From the NCBI GenBank assembly GCA_046350655.1, contig JAXMAB010000006.1:248001-312000 (forward strand): 64,000 nt of DNA, given 5' to 3'. The DNA is from JAEUHO01 sp046350655 (GTDB lineage Bacteria > Planctomycetota > PLA2 > JAEUHO01). The notes below the pieces were generated by a model. It was given only the letters and a program-made list of their open reading frames with translations. It made no database searches and was not told where the DNA came from. Both the position numbers and the translations under genes were made by a program. Within the stretch, counting starts at the first letter, position 1, and every line of letters begins with the position of its first letter. Of the stretch, positions 46,101 through 53,825 are shown piece by piece.

Positions 46101-47029
46101 AGCTGCGCATGCCGAAGTTCAACCTGCGCGCGGCGGAACGCGCCGCGGTGACCGGCGTCGTGCTCGGCCTCGTGAAGGACCCGCTCCAGCCGGGCGCCAA
46201 GTACGCCCCGTCGTCGGAGATGGCGAAGATCATCGCCGGACGGGCCGTGGTCCATCGGTACGGCTGCAACCAGTGCCACACGATCGAGGGGCGCCAGGGC
46301 GTCATCCATGCCGAGCAGGCGAGCCGCGGGCTCGAGGGCTGGATGCTGCCGCCGAACCTCTTCGGCCAGGGCAACCGCACGAAGGCCGACTGGCTGTTCT
46401 CCTTCCTGAAGCACCCGATCGACATCCGGCCGGGCGTGATCCAGCGCATGCCGATGTTCCGCCTGACCGACGAGGAGGCCGTCGCGCTCGTCGACTACTT
46501 CTTCGCGCTCGCGGGCCGCAAGGACCGCCTGGCCACGGACCCGCTCGACGCGCCGCTCGACCCGACGCCGTACAAGGAGCCGGTCACCCTCAAGACCAAG
46601 GGCCTCGACGGCGTCTGGAAGGAGACCGTCGTCACCAACGAGATCGAGGAGGCGAAGGCGCTCTTCGAGACGCGCAACTGCGTGACCTGCCACCTGCCGA
46701 AGGGCACGCCGGGCGTCGACCCGAGCGAGGGCGGCTCGGCCCCGCCGTTCACGCTGGCGGCCGCGCGCCTGCAGCACGCGTGGGTCAACGACATGATCCA
46801 CAACCCGCAGTGGCAGATCGCGGGCACGAAGATGCCGGCCAACTGGGCCGAGAAGTCCAAGGTCTCGCCGGGCGACTCGATCCGCGTCGAGTACCCGCAG
46901 TTCCTCGTCGGCGCGCGCAAGCTCGAGAAGCCGACGAACGACGACGTCGCCGAGGCCCAGATGCTGGCGATCTCGCGGTACCTGCTCTGGCACTACAAGA
47001 GCGCCGCCCCGGCGCCGGCGGGCAACTGA
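43187..47029 (+). CDS. Very large membrane-anchored octaheme cytochrome c with coiled coil
   Basis: About 1280 residues. N-terminal membrane segment (LWFLASSAVLVVVLLAMVATDF, about 17-38), a long charged coiled coil (about 55-245), then a periplasmic region with eight CxxCH sites near residues 262 (CMTCH), 424 (CTACH), 479 (CLKCH), 547 (CTGCH), 719 (CYACH), 900 (CFGCH), 1027 (CNQCH) and 1165 (CVTCH). Several lie in monoheme cytochrome c modules with downstream MP or RMP methionine motifs (TRMPNTRW, QRMPMFRL), so some hemes may be His-Met ligated. It lies between the cytochrome b and cupredoxin/CcoN genes, and would carry electrons from the bc-type complex toward the oxidase. Confidence 0.9.
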   Translation: MPQANRDQESLYPPGRLSLWFLASSAVLVVVLLAMVATDFIRPWKSTQRDYFTRLAGILDLRKEREEARVKADAEVRKQLDELAAKIATAERGLAEKANADQLALWNGEVAERDARMLTFDTQIKSVKGKYAERKYQYEISLHERRGDAASIASTLNRLGSEQERLERLYRDAEVERKEFLAKIDGLEAPVRKLREDREKLLAKVAAERTAATGARDKVEADQWRNLPVLDIVARTIKVEKVVVKDVHDELNFTTSARVDMCMTCHRGIDQPAMTERAVGELLGWYLQSRLGEKAWTALEAAPAPSEAAAAARAWLRVTPETPVRDLPPEGALREWLSGTPALLDLFPVDRLRVALGDAKGDGPAAAGDPSTVFRDRHLGGKSFEAGGADLLAPFAIRRVEWAHPHLDLIVGKDTAHDMNRFGCTACHQGVGRRLDFVRASHNPGSEEQKKRWRKEHDWKPAELVENPMLPAPYVEGQCLKCHANTIPNRPMVEALKREGDVRKKGKVVKGRLPAPEPVNGPIAKVTGAWHPEVAALGLRTVDEHGCTGCHVIANFGTYPSRVVPGKKPTDKPRPVAAVGFDGSVEPRGSLTAAGNPKVGPDLTKLAWKTTRDWVFRWIEAPTAYRIDTRMPAFYKHVLHQNYVPVPGPDGKPVEAMVVLEPTEKDRVQLDVEVLALATYLRDGQATTPEEKAKYDALYVAPPAGDPALGKKYFYSQNCYACHLGPDDRPGSDLPKAVLERFAGRDELPPGPRLTALGSKLNPAWLFAWLKEPRHYNPVTRMPNTRWRDEMAADGKTVTRSADQMYADVVAYLLQAKDAAFDARPVVDLEKGQRWSTEHRALLVDFWKEWYGKTITDANGVTTALTVTRAEQIVNEKLDSGRTAEVLAQVGKALVGMRGCFGCHNIKGFEDAQPIGKELTPEGSQDIHQFDFGLLAHPYGHMEMDRWTWISNKLENPRIYDLGRVKPRWQDKLRMPKFNLRAAERAAVTGVVLGLVKDPLQPGAKYAPSSEMAKIIAGRAVVHRYGCNQCHTIEGRQGVIHAEQASRGLEGWMLPPNLFGQGNRTKADWLFSFLKHPIDIRPGVIQRMPMFRLTDEEAVALVDYFFALAGRKDRLATDPLDAPLDPTPYKEPVTLKTKGLDGVWKETVVTNEIEEAKALFETRNCVTCHLPKGTPGVDPSEGGSAPPFTLAAARLQHAWVNDMIHNPQWQIAGTKMPANWAEKSKVSPGDSIRVEYPQFLVGARKLEKPTNDDVAEAQMLAISRYLLWHYKSAAPAPAGN

Positions 47030-47031
47030 CG

Positions 47032-47304
47032 ATGGCGCTCGCCCGTCCTCCCGCGAGCAAGGGCCGCGACGCGGGCCTCGTGCTCGTCGCCGTCGGCGCC
47101 CTCGTGGTGGCGTGGGGCTCCGTCGTGCCGGTCCTGCTCGCGCTCGTGCTGGCGTGGCTGTGGTGGGGGCGCCCCCTCGGCGTCGCCGCCGTGCTGCTCC
47201 TGGCCGTGACGCTGGCGGCGTTCGTCGCCCGCGACGGCGCCGCGAAGAAGGTGCGATGGACGAGCGCGGCTCCGCCGGCGACGGCGCCGCCGCGACTCGG
47301 TTGA
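47032..47304 (+). CDS. Small two-helix membrane protein
   Basis: A 90-residue hydrophobic protein that starts 2 bases after the octaheme stop. It has two or three membrane segments (AGLVLVAVGALVVAWGSVVPVLLALVLAWLWW and GVAAVLLLAVTLAAFVA) and a basic C-terminus. I recognise no family. Tight spacing on both sides (the cupredoxin gene starts 11 bases after its stop) argues that it belongs to the respiratory operon, perhaps as a small accessory subunit. Confidence 0.65.
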   Translation: MALARPPASKGRDAGLVLVAVGALVVAWGSVVPVLLALVLAWLWWGRPLGVAAVLLLAVTLAAFVARDGAAKKVRWTSAAPPATAPPRLG

Positions 47305-47315
47305 CGGAGGCGCGG

Positions 47316-48335
47316 ATGGCGACGACCCCTCGTTGGTTGGGCGCGGTGGGACTGGGGGTCGTCGCGACGCTCGTCGCGTGCGGGGACCGGAATGGTCCCC
47401 TGAACCCGGCCGGTGTCTGGAAGTACGGCGTCGCGCCGGTCGAGGCGAAGCCGACGACCGCCGTGCTGGGGGACGTCCCCGTGGCCGCGCCGCCGCCCGC
47501 GCCGGCCGCGACCCCGGCCGCGGCGACCCCGGCCGCCCCGCCCGTCCGCGTCGAGGCCCCGGCCCCCGCGGCGGGCGCGTACCAGGTGGCCCCGGTCGCG
47601 AACGGCGGGACCGTCCGCGTGCGCTGCCGCCTGAACGCTGCGGTGCCGCTCTGGAACATCCCCGTCTTCAAGGACCGCGACAAGGGCTGCGGCCCGCACG
47701 CCGAGATGGTGACGGAGCGCCTCGTGTTCGACGCGAAGTCGCTCGGCGTCGGGAACTGCCTCGTGCGGCTCCGGGGCGTCTCGGCCGGCAAGGACTGGCC
47801 CGAGGCCCTGCGGGCGGAGGAGCGGGTGGCGACGCTCGACCAGAAGGGCTGCGTCTACGTCCCGCACCTCGCGGTCGTCCGGTCGGGCACCCTGCTGTCG
47901 ATCAAGAACAGCGACGGGGCGGACCACAACCTGCACGCCTACCGGAACACGCTCGCCGAGACGACGTTCAACCTCTCCAGCGCCCCCGGCTCGACGCTCG
48001 ACGCCCCGGAGACGTACCTCGAGAAGGCCGGCGTCTACATCATGAAGTGCGACATCCACCCGTGGATGAGCGGCCACGTCGTCGCCGTGACCGACCCGTA
48101 CTTCGACGTCACGCACGCCCTCGACGACCCCGCGACCGGCAAGGCCGCCGGCGAGGCGGTCTTGACGGACGTCCCCCCCGGGGAGTACCAGATCGAGATG
48201 TGGCACGAGGGCACGGTCGAGACGGTGAACGGCACCGCGTCCGTGAACTACTCGGCGCCCTTCGTCGAGGTGAGGCCGGTCACCGTCCGCGCGGGCGAGA
48301 CGGCGACCGTCGAGATCGCGTTCGATCCCCGCTGA
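47316..48335 (+). CDS. Cupredoxin-like lipoprotein
   Basis: A 339-residue exported protein. The signal peptide ends in a lipobox (TLVAC, Cys22). A Pro/Ala linker is followed by a region ending in a plastocyanin-type copper site: NSDGADHNLHAYRN supplies the first His, and KCDIHPWMSGHV supplies Cys (about 245), His (about 248) and Met (about 251). The C-terminal part (DVPPGEYQIEMWHEGTVE) is a carboxypeptidase-regulatory-like beta domain. Similar proteins are annotated as methylamine-utilisation/plastocyanin-like. Lying between the octaheme cytochrome and CcoN, it may carry electrons to the oxidase. GGAGG lies 5 bases before the ATG. Confidence 0.85.
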   Translation: MATTPRWLGAVGLGVVATLVACGDRNGPLNPAGVWKYGVAPVEAKPTTAVLGDVPVAAPPPAPAATPAAATPAAPPVRVEAPAPAAGAYQVAPVANGGTVRVRCRLNAAVPLWNIPVFKDRDKGCGPHAEMVTERLVFDAKSLGVGNCLVRLRGVSAGKDWPEALRAEERVATLDQKGCVYVPHLAVVRSGTLLSIKNSDGADHNLHAYRNTLAETTFNLSSAPGSTLDAPETYLEKAGVYIMKCDIHPWMSGHVVAVTDPYFDVTHALDDPATGKAAGEAVLTDVPPGEYQIEMWHEGTVETVNGTASVNYSAPFVEVRPVTVRAGETATVEIAFDPR

Positions 48336-48431
48336 CGCGCCCCGACGGCGCCCGGCACCCGAGCAGTCCATCGCAGTTCGCAGTTCCGCCCAGCCCGTGA
48401 CGCCCCCGCGTCCCGGGCCCGGAGACCCGGC

Positions 48432-49874
48432 ATGTCGCACGAAGCCCCGCCCCTCGCGTCCCCGGCCGCCGCGCCGGCCGCCGAGCAACCGCTGGTCGAC
48501 AACAAGCTCGTCCTGTGGTGGTTCGCGCAGTCGATGTTCGGCATGGTGATCGGCCCGACGCTCGGCCTGCTCGCCTCCTTCAAGCTCGACGACCCCGACT
48601 TCATGCGGAACGTCGAGTGGCTGCAGTTCGGCCGCCTCCGCATCGCCCACGTCAACTACGTGATCTTCGCCGCGTTCACGCCGGCGATGTTCGGCCTGAT
48701 GTGCCACGCGATCCCGCGCCTGACGGGGCGGCCGCTGGTCGGGATCCGCGCGGCCTGGGCCGCCATGTCGATCTTCGGGCTCGCGCTCGCGGTCGGCCTC
48801 CCGTGCCTCCTGCTCGGCTACATCCAGCCGGTCGAGGCCGGCGAGCTGCCGATGGCGGTCGACGCGCTCGTGACGGTGGTCTTCGTCCTCATGACGGGCG
48901 TCGTCCTCGGGACGGTCGCCCAGCGCAAGGAGAAGAAGCTCTACGTCTCGCTCTGGTACTGGATCGCCGCGTTCATCTGGACCGACGTCAACTACCTGCT
49001 CGGCGTCATCGGGCTCAACTACGTCGCCAAGGGCACCACCAGCGCCGCGATGCACGGCTTCTACCTGCACAACGTCGTGGGCCTGTGGATCACGCCGGCC
49101 GGCGTCGGCGCGGCCTACTACATGCTCCCGGTCGCGACGCGCACGACGCTCTTCAGCCACCGGCTGTCGCTCATCGGGTTCTGGGCGCTCGCGTTCTTCT
49201 ATCCCATGAACGGCGTGCACCACTACATCTACAGCCCGATCGCGGACTGGGCCCAGACGATCGCCATCGCGTCGTCGATGATGCTCATCCTCCCGGTGTG
49301 GGCGTTCTGCGCGAACATGTGGGGCACGATGCGCGGCCAGTGGTCGCGGTTCGCCGGCCCCGGCACGTTCGTCATGAAGTTCACGATGTTCGGGGCCGTC
49401 TGGTACCTGATCACGTGCTTCCAGGGCCCCACGGAGGCCCTGCGCGACATGCAGGCGCTGACGCACTTCGGCGACTACAACGTCGGCCACGCGCACTCCG
49501 CCGTGTTCGCCGTGTTCGTGATCTGGGCCATCGCCGCCGGCTACCTGTGCGTGCCGCGCGCCGCCGGCCGCGAGCTCTGGTCGGCCAAGCTCTCGACCTG
49601 GACGTACTGGTTCGAGATCTTCGGCTTCGCGATCATGTTCTTCGTGCTCACGGTCGCGGGCCTGCAGCAGGGCGCCATGCTCCAGAACGGCCAGGTGCCG
49701 TGGATCGACACGGTGGACGCGCTGCGGCCGCTGTGGATGGTCCGCACCTTCGGCGGCACGCTCATGGACGTCGGCATGGCGTTCTTCGCGGTCAACATGG
49801 CCATGACGGCGAAGCGGGCGCGCGCCGCGCAGCCCCTGACCTCGCCGTCGTCCGCTCCCGCCGGTGCGTACTAG
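48432..49874 (+). CDS. ccoN: Cytochrome c oxidase cbb3-type, catalytic subunit I
   Basis: A 480-residue polytopic protein. Metal ligands of a cbb3-type heme-copper oxidase are visible: RIAHVNY (low-spin heme b), GFYLHNVVGLW (Cu-B His), NGVHHYIYSP (paired Cu-B histidines), and DYNVGHAHSAVF (high-spin heme b3 and heme b ligands). It reduces oxygen to water with proton pumping and high oxygen affinity. The N-terminus adds a 20-residue Ala/Pro-rich stretch. It is followed 9 bases later by the ccoO-ccoP fusion gene. Confidence 0.96.
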   Translation: MSHEAPPLASPAAAPAAEQPLVDNKLVLWWFAQSMFGMVIGPTLGLLASFKLDDPDFMRNVEWLQFGRLRIAHVNYVIFAAFTPAMFGLMCHAIPRLTGRPLVGIRAAWAAMSIFGLALAVGLPCLLLGYIQPVEAGELPMAVDALVTVVFVLMTGVVLGTVAQRKEKKLYVSLWYWIAAFIWTDVNYLLGVIGLNYVAKGTTSAAMHGFYLHNVVGLWITPAGVGAAYYMLPVATRTTLFSHRLSLIGFWALAFFYPMNGVHHYIYSPIADWAQTIAIASSMMLILPVWAFCANMWGTMRGQWSRFAGPGTFVMKFTMFGAVWYLITCFQGPTEALRDMQALTHFGDYNVGHAHSAVFAVFVIWAIAAGYLCVPRAAGRELWSAKLSTWTYWFEIFGFAIMFFVLTVAGLQQGAMLQNGQVPWIDTVDALRPLWMVRTFGGTLMDVGMAFFAVNMAMTAKRARAAQPLTSPSSAPAGAY

Positions 49875-49883
49875 GAGGCCCCG

Positions 49884-52076
49884 ATGTCGTCGTCCAAGCT
49901 CGAGTCCCCCGGCGCCGCCGCCCTCCTCGCGGGCATCGTCTGCTACGCGTTCGCCCTCACCGTCACGATCCTCGCGCCCGTCGCCCTGACCAACCAGGAC
50001 GACCCGTCGGTCGTCGGCGTCGACGGGGTCCAGCGCGACGTGAAGCCGTACTCCGCCGTCGAGGCCAAGGGCCGCGAGGTCTACGGCCGCCAGGTCTGCT
50101 TCCACTGCCACAGCCAGTTCATCCGCCCGGTGAACGAGGAGGACAAGCGCTGGGGCCCGGTGTCGCAGACGGGCGAGTACGCCCACGACATGCCGCACTT
50201 CTTCGGCACCCGTCGCACGGGCCCCGACCTCCACCGCGAGGGCGGGCTGCGCGTCGACGACTGGCACCTGGCGCACTTCTACAACCCGCGCTTCACCGTG
50301 CCCCGCTCGGTGATGCCGGCCTTCCCGTGGCTCTTCGACAAGAACCCGGTGGCCGACGACGTCGGCTTCGTCCTCCGCTGGCTCGACACGAACGGCGACG
50401 GCGTGATCTCGACGAGCATCGGCGACGACGGCGGCGCGCCGCCCGAGGCCGTCGCGAGCGAGGTGGCGAAGGCCCGCGCGCTGCTCGGCAACAAGGACCC
50501 GCTCTCCCGCATCGACCGCCGCGGCGTGCTGCCCGTCGGCAAGTCGCAGGACTCGCTCTTCTACGCCGAGGAGGCGGAGACCGGCGACGGCCTCGTCTCC
50601 GACTACGACGGCGGCCCGCTGGTGAACGAGGAGGGCCGCAACCTCATCGTCTACGTCCAGCGCCTCGGCACCTCGATCGGCGCCTGGCGCCAGCCGTTCG
50701 CGGCGCCCACGCCGGAGCGCAAGCACGCGCCGTTCGACGACGCGCCGCTGCGCCCGCGCCGCACGGAGGCCATGCGCCTCCACGGCTTCCACACCGCCGA
50801 CCCGAAGCGCGTCGAGGCCGCCGAGAAGGCCCGCGCCGAGTGGAAGGCCGCGACGGCCGCCTGGGACAAGGAGCACCCCGTGCTCGCCCAGCGCCTCGTC
50901 AAGGGCGGCGAGCTGTTCCAGAAGCACTGCGCGGGCTGCCACGGCGTCGAGGGCCGCGGCAACGGCCCCGCGGCCCCGTTCCTCGGGGTCCGGCCGCGCG
51001 ACTTCACGGTCGGCAAGTACAAGTTCCGGAGCACGTCGCTCGGCGCGCTGCCGCTCGACGGCGACATCTACCGCGCGCTGTTCCGCGGCCTCCCCGGCAG
51101 CAGCATGCCGTCGTGGAAGGAGCTCGCCGACGAGCAGCTCTGGCTGCTCGTGGACTACGTCAAGTCGCTCTACGAGGGCGACGGCCAGTTCAACGACCGC
51201 TCCAAGGTCCCCGTGATCGCCCCGCCGGAGCGCTTCCCGTCGAACCGCGCCGCCGAGCTCCTCCGCGGGCGCGCCGTGTACCTGTCGGGCGCCGCGCAGT
51301 GCTACAACTGCCACGGCCTCGAGGGCTCCGCGGACGGCCCCGGCTGGAACAGCCAGGCCTCGCAGTACGGCGGCGCGATGCGCCCCCGCGACCTCCGCCC
51401 GCGCCTCAAGCGCGAGCAGGCCCCCGAGCTCTACGGCCTCTTCGGCAAGAAGGTGGCGAAGCTCGTCGGCGCCGAGGCCTGGAAGACGATGTCGCAGGCG
51501 AAGGGCTACCTCGACCTCGCGCCGACCGACGACGCGAAGCGCGAGGCCTTCCTGCGCTTCCTCTGGGGCGAGGGCCCCACGGCGGTGGACGTGTTCGGCG
51601 GCACGGACGCGGTGAAGGCCGCGTTCGGCGACCGGTACGCCAAGCTCTTCGACAAGGGCGACGACGCCCTCGACGAGGTCCGCATGTCGACCGCCACCGA
51701 GTACGACCGCCCCGCGCTCCGCATGCGCAACGGCGTCTCGTCGGCCGACCTCTACCGGCTCGTCATGACCGGCATCGACGGCACGGCCATGAAGGGCACG
51801 GCCAGCGAGTTCTGGCAGATGGTCGACCCGAAGCCCGACTGGGACACCGGGTTCAAGGGGCCGGACAAGCGCTTCACGCCCGTCGCGAAGTCGGGCGAGG
51901 TCAAGCTCTCCGTCACGACCAACGACCCGCGCCTCAAGACGGTCGGCGTCACGTCGAAGCCGAACGACAAGGGCCAGGTCGAGGAGTTCATCAAGATCCA
52001 GGCCGGCGACGACTGGGCCCTGATCCACTACCTGCAGTGGCTCATGTGCGAGCCGCGCGAGCGCAGCGGCAACTGA
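49884..52076 (+). CDS. cbb3 oxidase CcoO fused to a CcoP-like diheme cytochrome c module
   Basis: A 730-residue protein with one N-terminal membrane helix (about 12-34). CcoO-type region: GREVYGRQVCFHCHSQFIRP with CFHCH at 72-76 and the family's WGPVSQTGEYAHDMPHFFGTRRTGPDL. After a charged linker come two further c-heme sites, CAGCH near 349 and CYNCH near 473, resembling the diheme part of CcoP. The last 150 residues lack heme motifs. Usual CcoO (about 200-250 residues) and CcoP (about 300) are separate; here they appear joined. The CcoP membrane anchor is not in this protein; a candidate lies at 62852. Confidence 0.9.
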   Translation: MSSSKLESPGAAALLAGIVCYAFALTVTILAPVALTNQDDPSVVGVDGVQRDVKPYSAVEAKGREVYGRQVCFHCHSQFIRPVNEEDKRWGPVSQTGEYAHDMPHFFGTRRTGPDLHREGGLRVDDWHLAHFYNPRFTVPRSVMPAFPWLFDKNPVADDVGFVLRWLDTNGDGVISTSIGDDGGAPPEAVASEVAKARALLGNKDPLSRIDRRGVLPVGKSQDSLFYAEEAETGDGLVSDYDGGPLVNEEGRNLIVYVQRLGTSIGAWRQPFAAPTPERKHAPFDDAPLRPRRTEAMRLHGFHTADPKRVEAAEKARAEWKAATAAWDKEHPVLAQRLVKGGELFQKHCAGCHGVEGRGNGPAAPFLGVRPRDFTVGKYKFRSTSLGALPLDGDIYRALFRGLPGSSMPSWKELADEQLWLLVDYVKSLYEGDGQFNDRSKVPVIAPPERFPSNRAAELLRGRAVYLSGAAQCYNCHGLEGSADGPGWNSQASQYGGAMRPRDLRPRLKREQAPELYGLFGKKVAKLVGAEAWKTMSQAKGYLDLAPTDDAKREAFLRFLWGEGPTAVDVFGGTDAVKAAFGDRYAKLFDKGDDALDEVRMSTATEYDRPALRMRNGVSSADLYRLVMTGIDGTAMKGTASEFWQMVDPKPDWDTGFKGPDKRFTPVAKSGEVKLSVTTNDPRLKTVGVTSKPNDKGQVEEFIKIQAGDDWALIHYLQWLMCEPRERSGN

Positions 52077-52114
52077 CCGCGGCCCCGCGCCGGATCGACT
52101 CGGCCGCGTCCCTC

Positions 52115-52145
52115 GGGGGCGCCCGCCCTCCGTGCGGGCGCCCCC
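52115..52145. terminator. Strong hairpin terminator after the respiratory cluster
   Basis: A perfect 12-bp stem (GGGGGCGCCCGC at 52115-52126 with GCGGGCGCCCCC at 52134-52145) around a 7-base loop. It begins 38 bases after the CcoO/P stop and before the convergent DUF1275-STAS gene. No T-run follows. Confidence 0.75.
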
Positions 52146-52197
52146 GTTCCGTTCCGGGCCCGCGCCCGCCGCGCCCGTCGGCGGTGCCGGCGACGCT

Positions 52198-52250
52198 CGG
52201 GCTCGCGTCCCGCGGCGGACGGGCCTCGCGTACCGGCGAGCGGGCCTACG
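52198..52250 (+). repeat. Degenerate dispersed-repeat cluster at a gene end
   Basis: Three successive near-copies: CGGGCTCGCGTCCCG (52198-52212, one base deleted), CGGGCCTCGCGTACCG (52220-52235, one mismatch) and CGGGCCTACGTGG (from 52241). Their starts are about 21 bases apart, matching the phase of the array at 7593. The last runs into the stop codon of the minus-strand DUF1275-STAS gene. Confidence 0.7.
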
Positions 52251-53490
52251 TGGTCGTCACCGGCTCGTCGAGCAGCGTCATCGCGTGGGCGGCCGCGAGC
52301 TCGAGGTCGGAGCACAGGTTCGCGGCGTCCTCCTCGGTGACGACGTCGGCGTCGAGGAGCGCGCGGTACCGCGGCGCCGTCACGCCCGCGAGCACGAGCC
52401 GGCGTCCGTTCGCCTTGAGCCGCCGCGCGGCCGCGCGCAGCTCGGCCGTCCCGTCGGCGTCGAGCTCCTCGATGCCCGCGATGTCGAGCACGACGACGCG
52501 CACCCGCGCCTCGAGCCGGTCGGCCCACGCGATCAGGTCGGGGAGGCGGAGGCGGCGGCCGAAACGGCCGCGGCGGCCCGCGATGTGGTGGACGACCACC
52601 TCCGGCGGCAGGGCGGTGTGCAGCGTGCCGCCGGCCTCGGCGTCGGTCTGCGACGAGGCGATGGGCCGGAGCAGGTCCAGGACGACGATCCACGTGAGGA
52701 ACGCGACGGGCGGGAGCATCGACAGCGTCGGGAACGACGCGAGCGCGAGCGCGCCGAGCCCGCCGCCGAGGGCGAAGCTCCCGACGATGCTCGCGAGCAG
52801 CAGGACGCGCCAGCCGGTCGCGACCGCGCCGGGGCCGGTGGCCGGCGGCCGCACGCCGCGAGGCCGCGTGAGGCGCTCCGTGACCCAGATCGCGGTCTCC
52901 ATCCCGAGGTCGGTCACGACGCCGGTCACGTGGGTCGTGCGGACGACGCCCCCGCTGATGCGCGTGACGGTCGCGTTCTGGAGGCCCATGGCGAACGCGG
53001 GGAGCAGCGTCAGCCACAGGCGCGCCACCTCGCCGCCGAAGATCCCGAGGATGTTCCAGTCCACGAGCAGGGCGAAGGCCGCGAGCGCGAGCGCCTCGAC
53101 GACCATGGGGCGGACGTACACCGACGCCCATCGCCGCTGGCGGGCCAGCTCGGTCAGGAACCCGGAGACCGCCGCGCCGGCCACGAAGACCCCGAGCAGC
53201 GCGCCCATGTAGGCCGCCGGCCCCCAGTAGCCCGCGCCGACGTCGAGGCCGAGCTGGGAGACCGTCCCGCTCATGTGGCTCGTCGCCTGGCCGCAGGTGA
53301 GGAGCGTGAGGACGTTCGTGTACCCCGCGACCCACGACAGCGTGATCGCCAGCCGCGCGTGGGCCTGGAAGGAGTGGGCCTGGTGGACGAACATCGACGC
53401 GCGCGGTCCCCGGCGGCGGGGCGGCTCCGCGGCCTTCACCCCGTCGCGAGTGCGGGCGGCCGTCCGTGGGGCGGCGCACCCGGAACGCAT
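52246..53490 (-). CDS. DUF1275 (YoaK-like) membrane protein fused to a STAS domain
   Basis: A 414-residue protein. Residues about 45-265 form a DUF1275/YoaK-type membrane domain with motifs LSWVAGYTNVLTL, SHMSGTVSQLGLDVG and FAMGLQNATVTRISGGVVRTTHVTGVVTDLG. The C-terminal 130 residues are a STAS domain (VRVVVLDIAGIEELDADGTAELRAAARRLKANGRRLVLAGV), in which DADG replaces the DSSG phosphorylation loop. STAS domains on transporters usually regulate them. The start is uncertain: 53490 as given, or the ATG at 53394, which would remove a basic 32-residue leader. The gene separates the oxidase structural genes from the HtrA array. Confidence 0.8.
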   Translation of the reverse strand: MRSGCAAPRTAARTRDGVKAAEPPRRRGPRASMFVHQAHSFQAHARLAITLSWVAGYTNVLTLLTCGQATSHMSGTVSQLGLDVGAGYWGPAAYMGALLGVFVAGAAVSGFLTELARQRRWASVYVRPMVVEALALAAFALLVDWNILGIFGGEVARLWLTLLPAFAMGLQNATVTRISGGVVRTTHVTGVVTDLGMETAIWVTERLTRPRGVRPPATGPGAVATGWRVLLLASIVGSFALGGGLGALALASFPTLSMLPPVAFLTWIVVLDLLRPIASSQTDAEAGGTLHTALPPEVVVHHIAGRRGRFGRRLRLPDLIAWADRLEARVRVVVLDIAGIEELDADGTAELRAAARRLKANGRRLVLAGVTAPRYRALLDADVVTEEDAANLCSDLELAAAHAMTLLDEPVTTT

Positions 53491-53602
53491 GGACTCTTAC
53501 CACGGGTCCCCCGGGGCGCCTCGATCCGGGGCCTTCGGACGTCCGTCCGCGAGCGGGCCCCGCTCGGACCGCGCGCGTACGCGGGCGCGGACGGCGACCC
53601 GT

Positions 53603-53643
53603 CGGGACCGCGAGGCCCGGTGCGCGCGGGCCTCGCGGTCCCG
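53603..53643. repeat. Perfect hairpin of two inverted 17-base dispersed repeats
   Basis: Reverse copy at 53603-53619 and forward copy (CGGGCCTCGCGGTCCCG) at 53627-53643: a perfect 17-bp stem with a 7-base loop. It lies in the 335-base divergent gap between the DUF1275-STAS and HtrA genes, where a terminator is not expected; it may be regulatory. The rest of the gap holds no gene I can support; a GAGAGGA Shine-Dalgarno precedes the HtrA start. Confidence 0.85.
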
Positions 53644-53825
53644 CGAGGGGGACCGGGGGACCGGAATCGTCGGAACTTGCGCGCCGCGCGCGGCGTCCCG
53701 GTGTCGGGTGGGAGCCGACTCGCGCGGCCTCCGGCCTCCCGTGGCCGGTGGTGCGCCCGGGGGGTAGAGTCCCGTTCTTCCGCCCCGTCCCGTCCCGTCG
53801 TGTTCCCCCCGAGAGGAATCCATCG

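Noticed and set aside
42941..52028. Two antisense frames of 1616 and 1747 residues across the respiratory cluster
   Set aside because: Both lie opposite well-recognised cytochrome and oxidase genes and have shadow-type composition.
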